From Synergistaceae bacterium (GTDB lineage: Bacteria; Synergistota; Synergistia; Synergistales; Synergistaceae), in assembly GCA_031290815.1 (NCBI GenBank), contig JAISLO010000055.1, forward strand, positions 1 through 6,666: DNA of 6,666 nt. Direction: 5' to 3'. The notes under the pieces are model-generated. The model did no database searches. It was not told the DNA's origin and saw only the letters and a program-made list of their open reading frames with translations. Shown here piece after piece: positions 6,486 through 6,666 of this stretch. Made by a program: the position numbers and the translations under genes. Each line of letters starts with the position of its first letter. Position 1 is the stretch's first letter.

Positions 6486-6666
6486 TCAGTAGTACACCGA
6501 CAGTATGAGATACAACCTGCCCTCCCCGATCTTGAAGGGAAGCGTGAAGCTCTTCGCATCGGCCTTGGCAGGCACTGCTTTTATGTTAGTCCCCGAGAGA
6601 ACCTGAGGCGGCGTTATATCGACCTCCGTGATGTTCGACTTGATTATGGCCTGTCCGCTTATCATG
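6486..6666 (-). CDS. C-terminal end of an unidentified protein (partial)
   Basis: An open minus-strand frame enters from the right edge and ends at TGA (6486-6488). About 59 residues are visible. An ATG at 6663-6665 falls at the very edge, but I take the reading frame to continue beyond the window, since nothing upstream can be seen. The segment has a codon pattern like its neighbours (many third-position G/C), a moderately polar stretch with TPPQVLSG and two short Lys/Ala-rich turns, and ends in the hydrophobic strand GRLYLILSVYY. I do not recognise the family. The alternating hydrophobic end with a terminal Tyr is compatible with a beta-rich exported or outer-membrane protein, but that is only an inference. 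It is separated from the MATE gene by a hairpin-rich gap, so it probably belongs to a different transcription unit. Confidence 0.6.
   Translation of the reverse strand, partial: MISGQAIIKSNITEVDITPPQVLSGTNIKAVPAKADAKSFTLPFKIGEGRLYLILSVYY

Overview
The window reads as a chromosomal segment of a Gram-negative (diderm) anaerobe with fairly GC-rich DNA. Every supported gene lies on the minus strand, so transcription runs from the right end to the left. The set lptA-lptB-murJ followed by a short FmdB-type zinc ribbon and tsaD, with GTG starts on two short-spaced genes, suggests the phylum Synergistota. That assignment is an inference from gene content and gene order recalled for the group, not a computed result.

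Layout in transcription order: (1) the C-terminal end of an unidentified protein that enters from the right edge (6486-6666); (2) a gap of about 155 bases holding three GC-rich hairpins (6394-6481), a probable operon boundary; (3) a MATE-family multidrug/Na+ antiporter (4932-6329); (4) after 64 bases with a strong ribosome binding site, an LptA/OstA-like periplasmic protein (4013-4867); (5) the LPS-transport ATPase LptB (3253-3987); (6) the lipid II flippase MurJ (1676-3259), overlapping lptB by 7 bases; (7) a 58-residue FmdB-type zinc ribbon protein (1449-1625); (8) tsaD, the tRNA t6A-modification protein (398-1402); (9) a more AT-rich tail (1-397) with no convincing gene, but with palindromes and two mutually exclusive hairpins just past tsaD.

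How the genes work together: LptA and LptB belong to the machine that carries lipopolysaccharide from the inner to the outer membrane. MurJ flips the peptidoglycan precursor lipid II. The centre of the window is therefore an envelope-building operon, tightly packed and probably translationally coupled, followed by two housekeeping genes. The MATE transporter sits at the head of this run with no visible terminator after it and may be co-transcribed. No LptC or LptF/G gene is visible here.

I found no phage, insertion sequence, CRISPR array, tRNA, rRNA or defence system, and nothing that amounts to a new biological system. The points most worth a second look are the hairpin cluster at 6394-6481, the out-of-frame ORF that runs from fmdB into the start of tsaD, the MATE-lptA junction, and the AT-rich tail downstream of tsaD.
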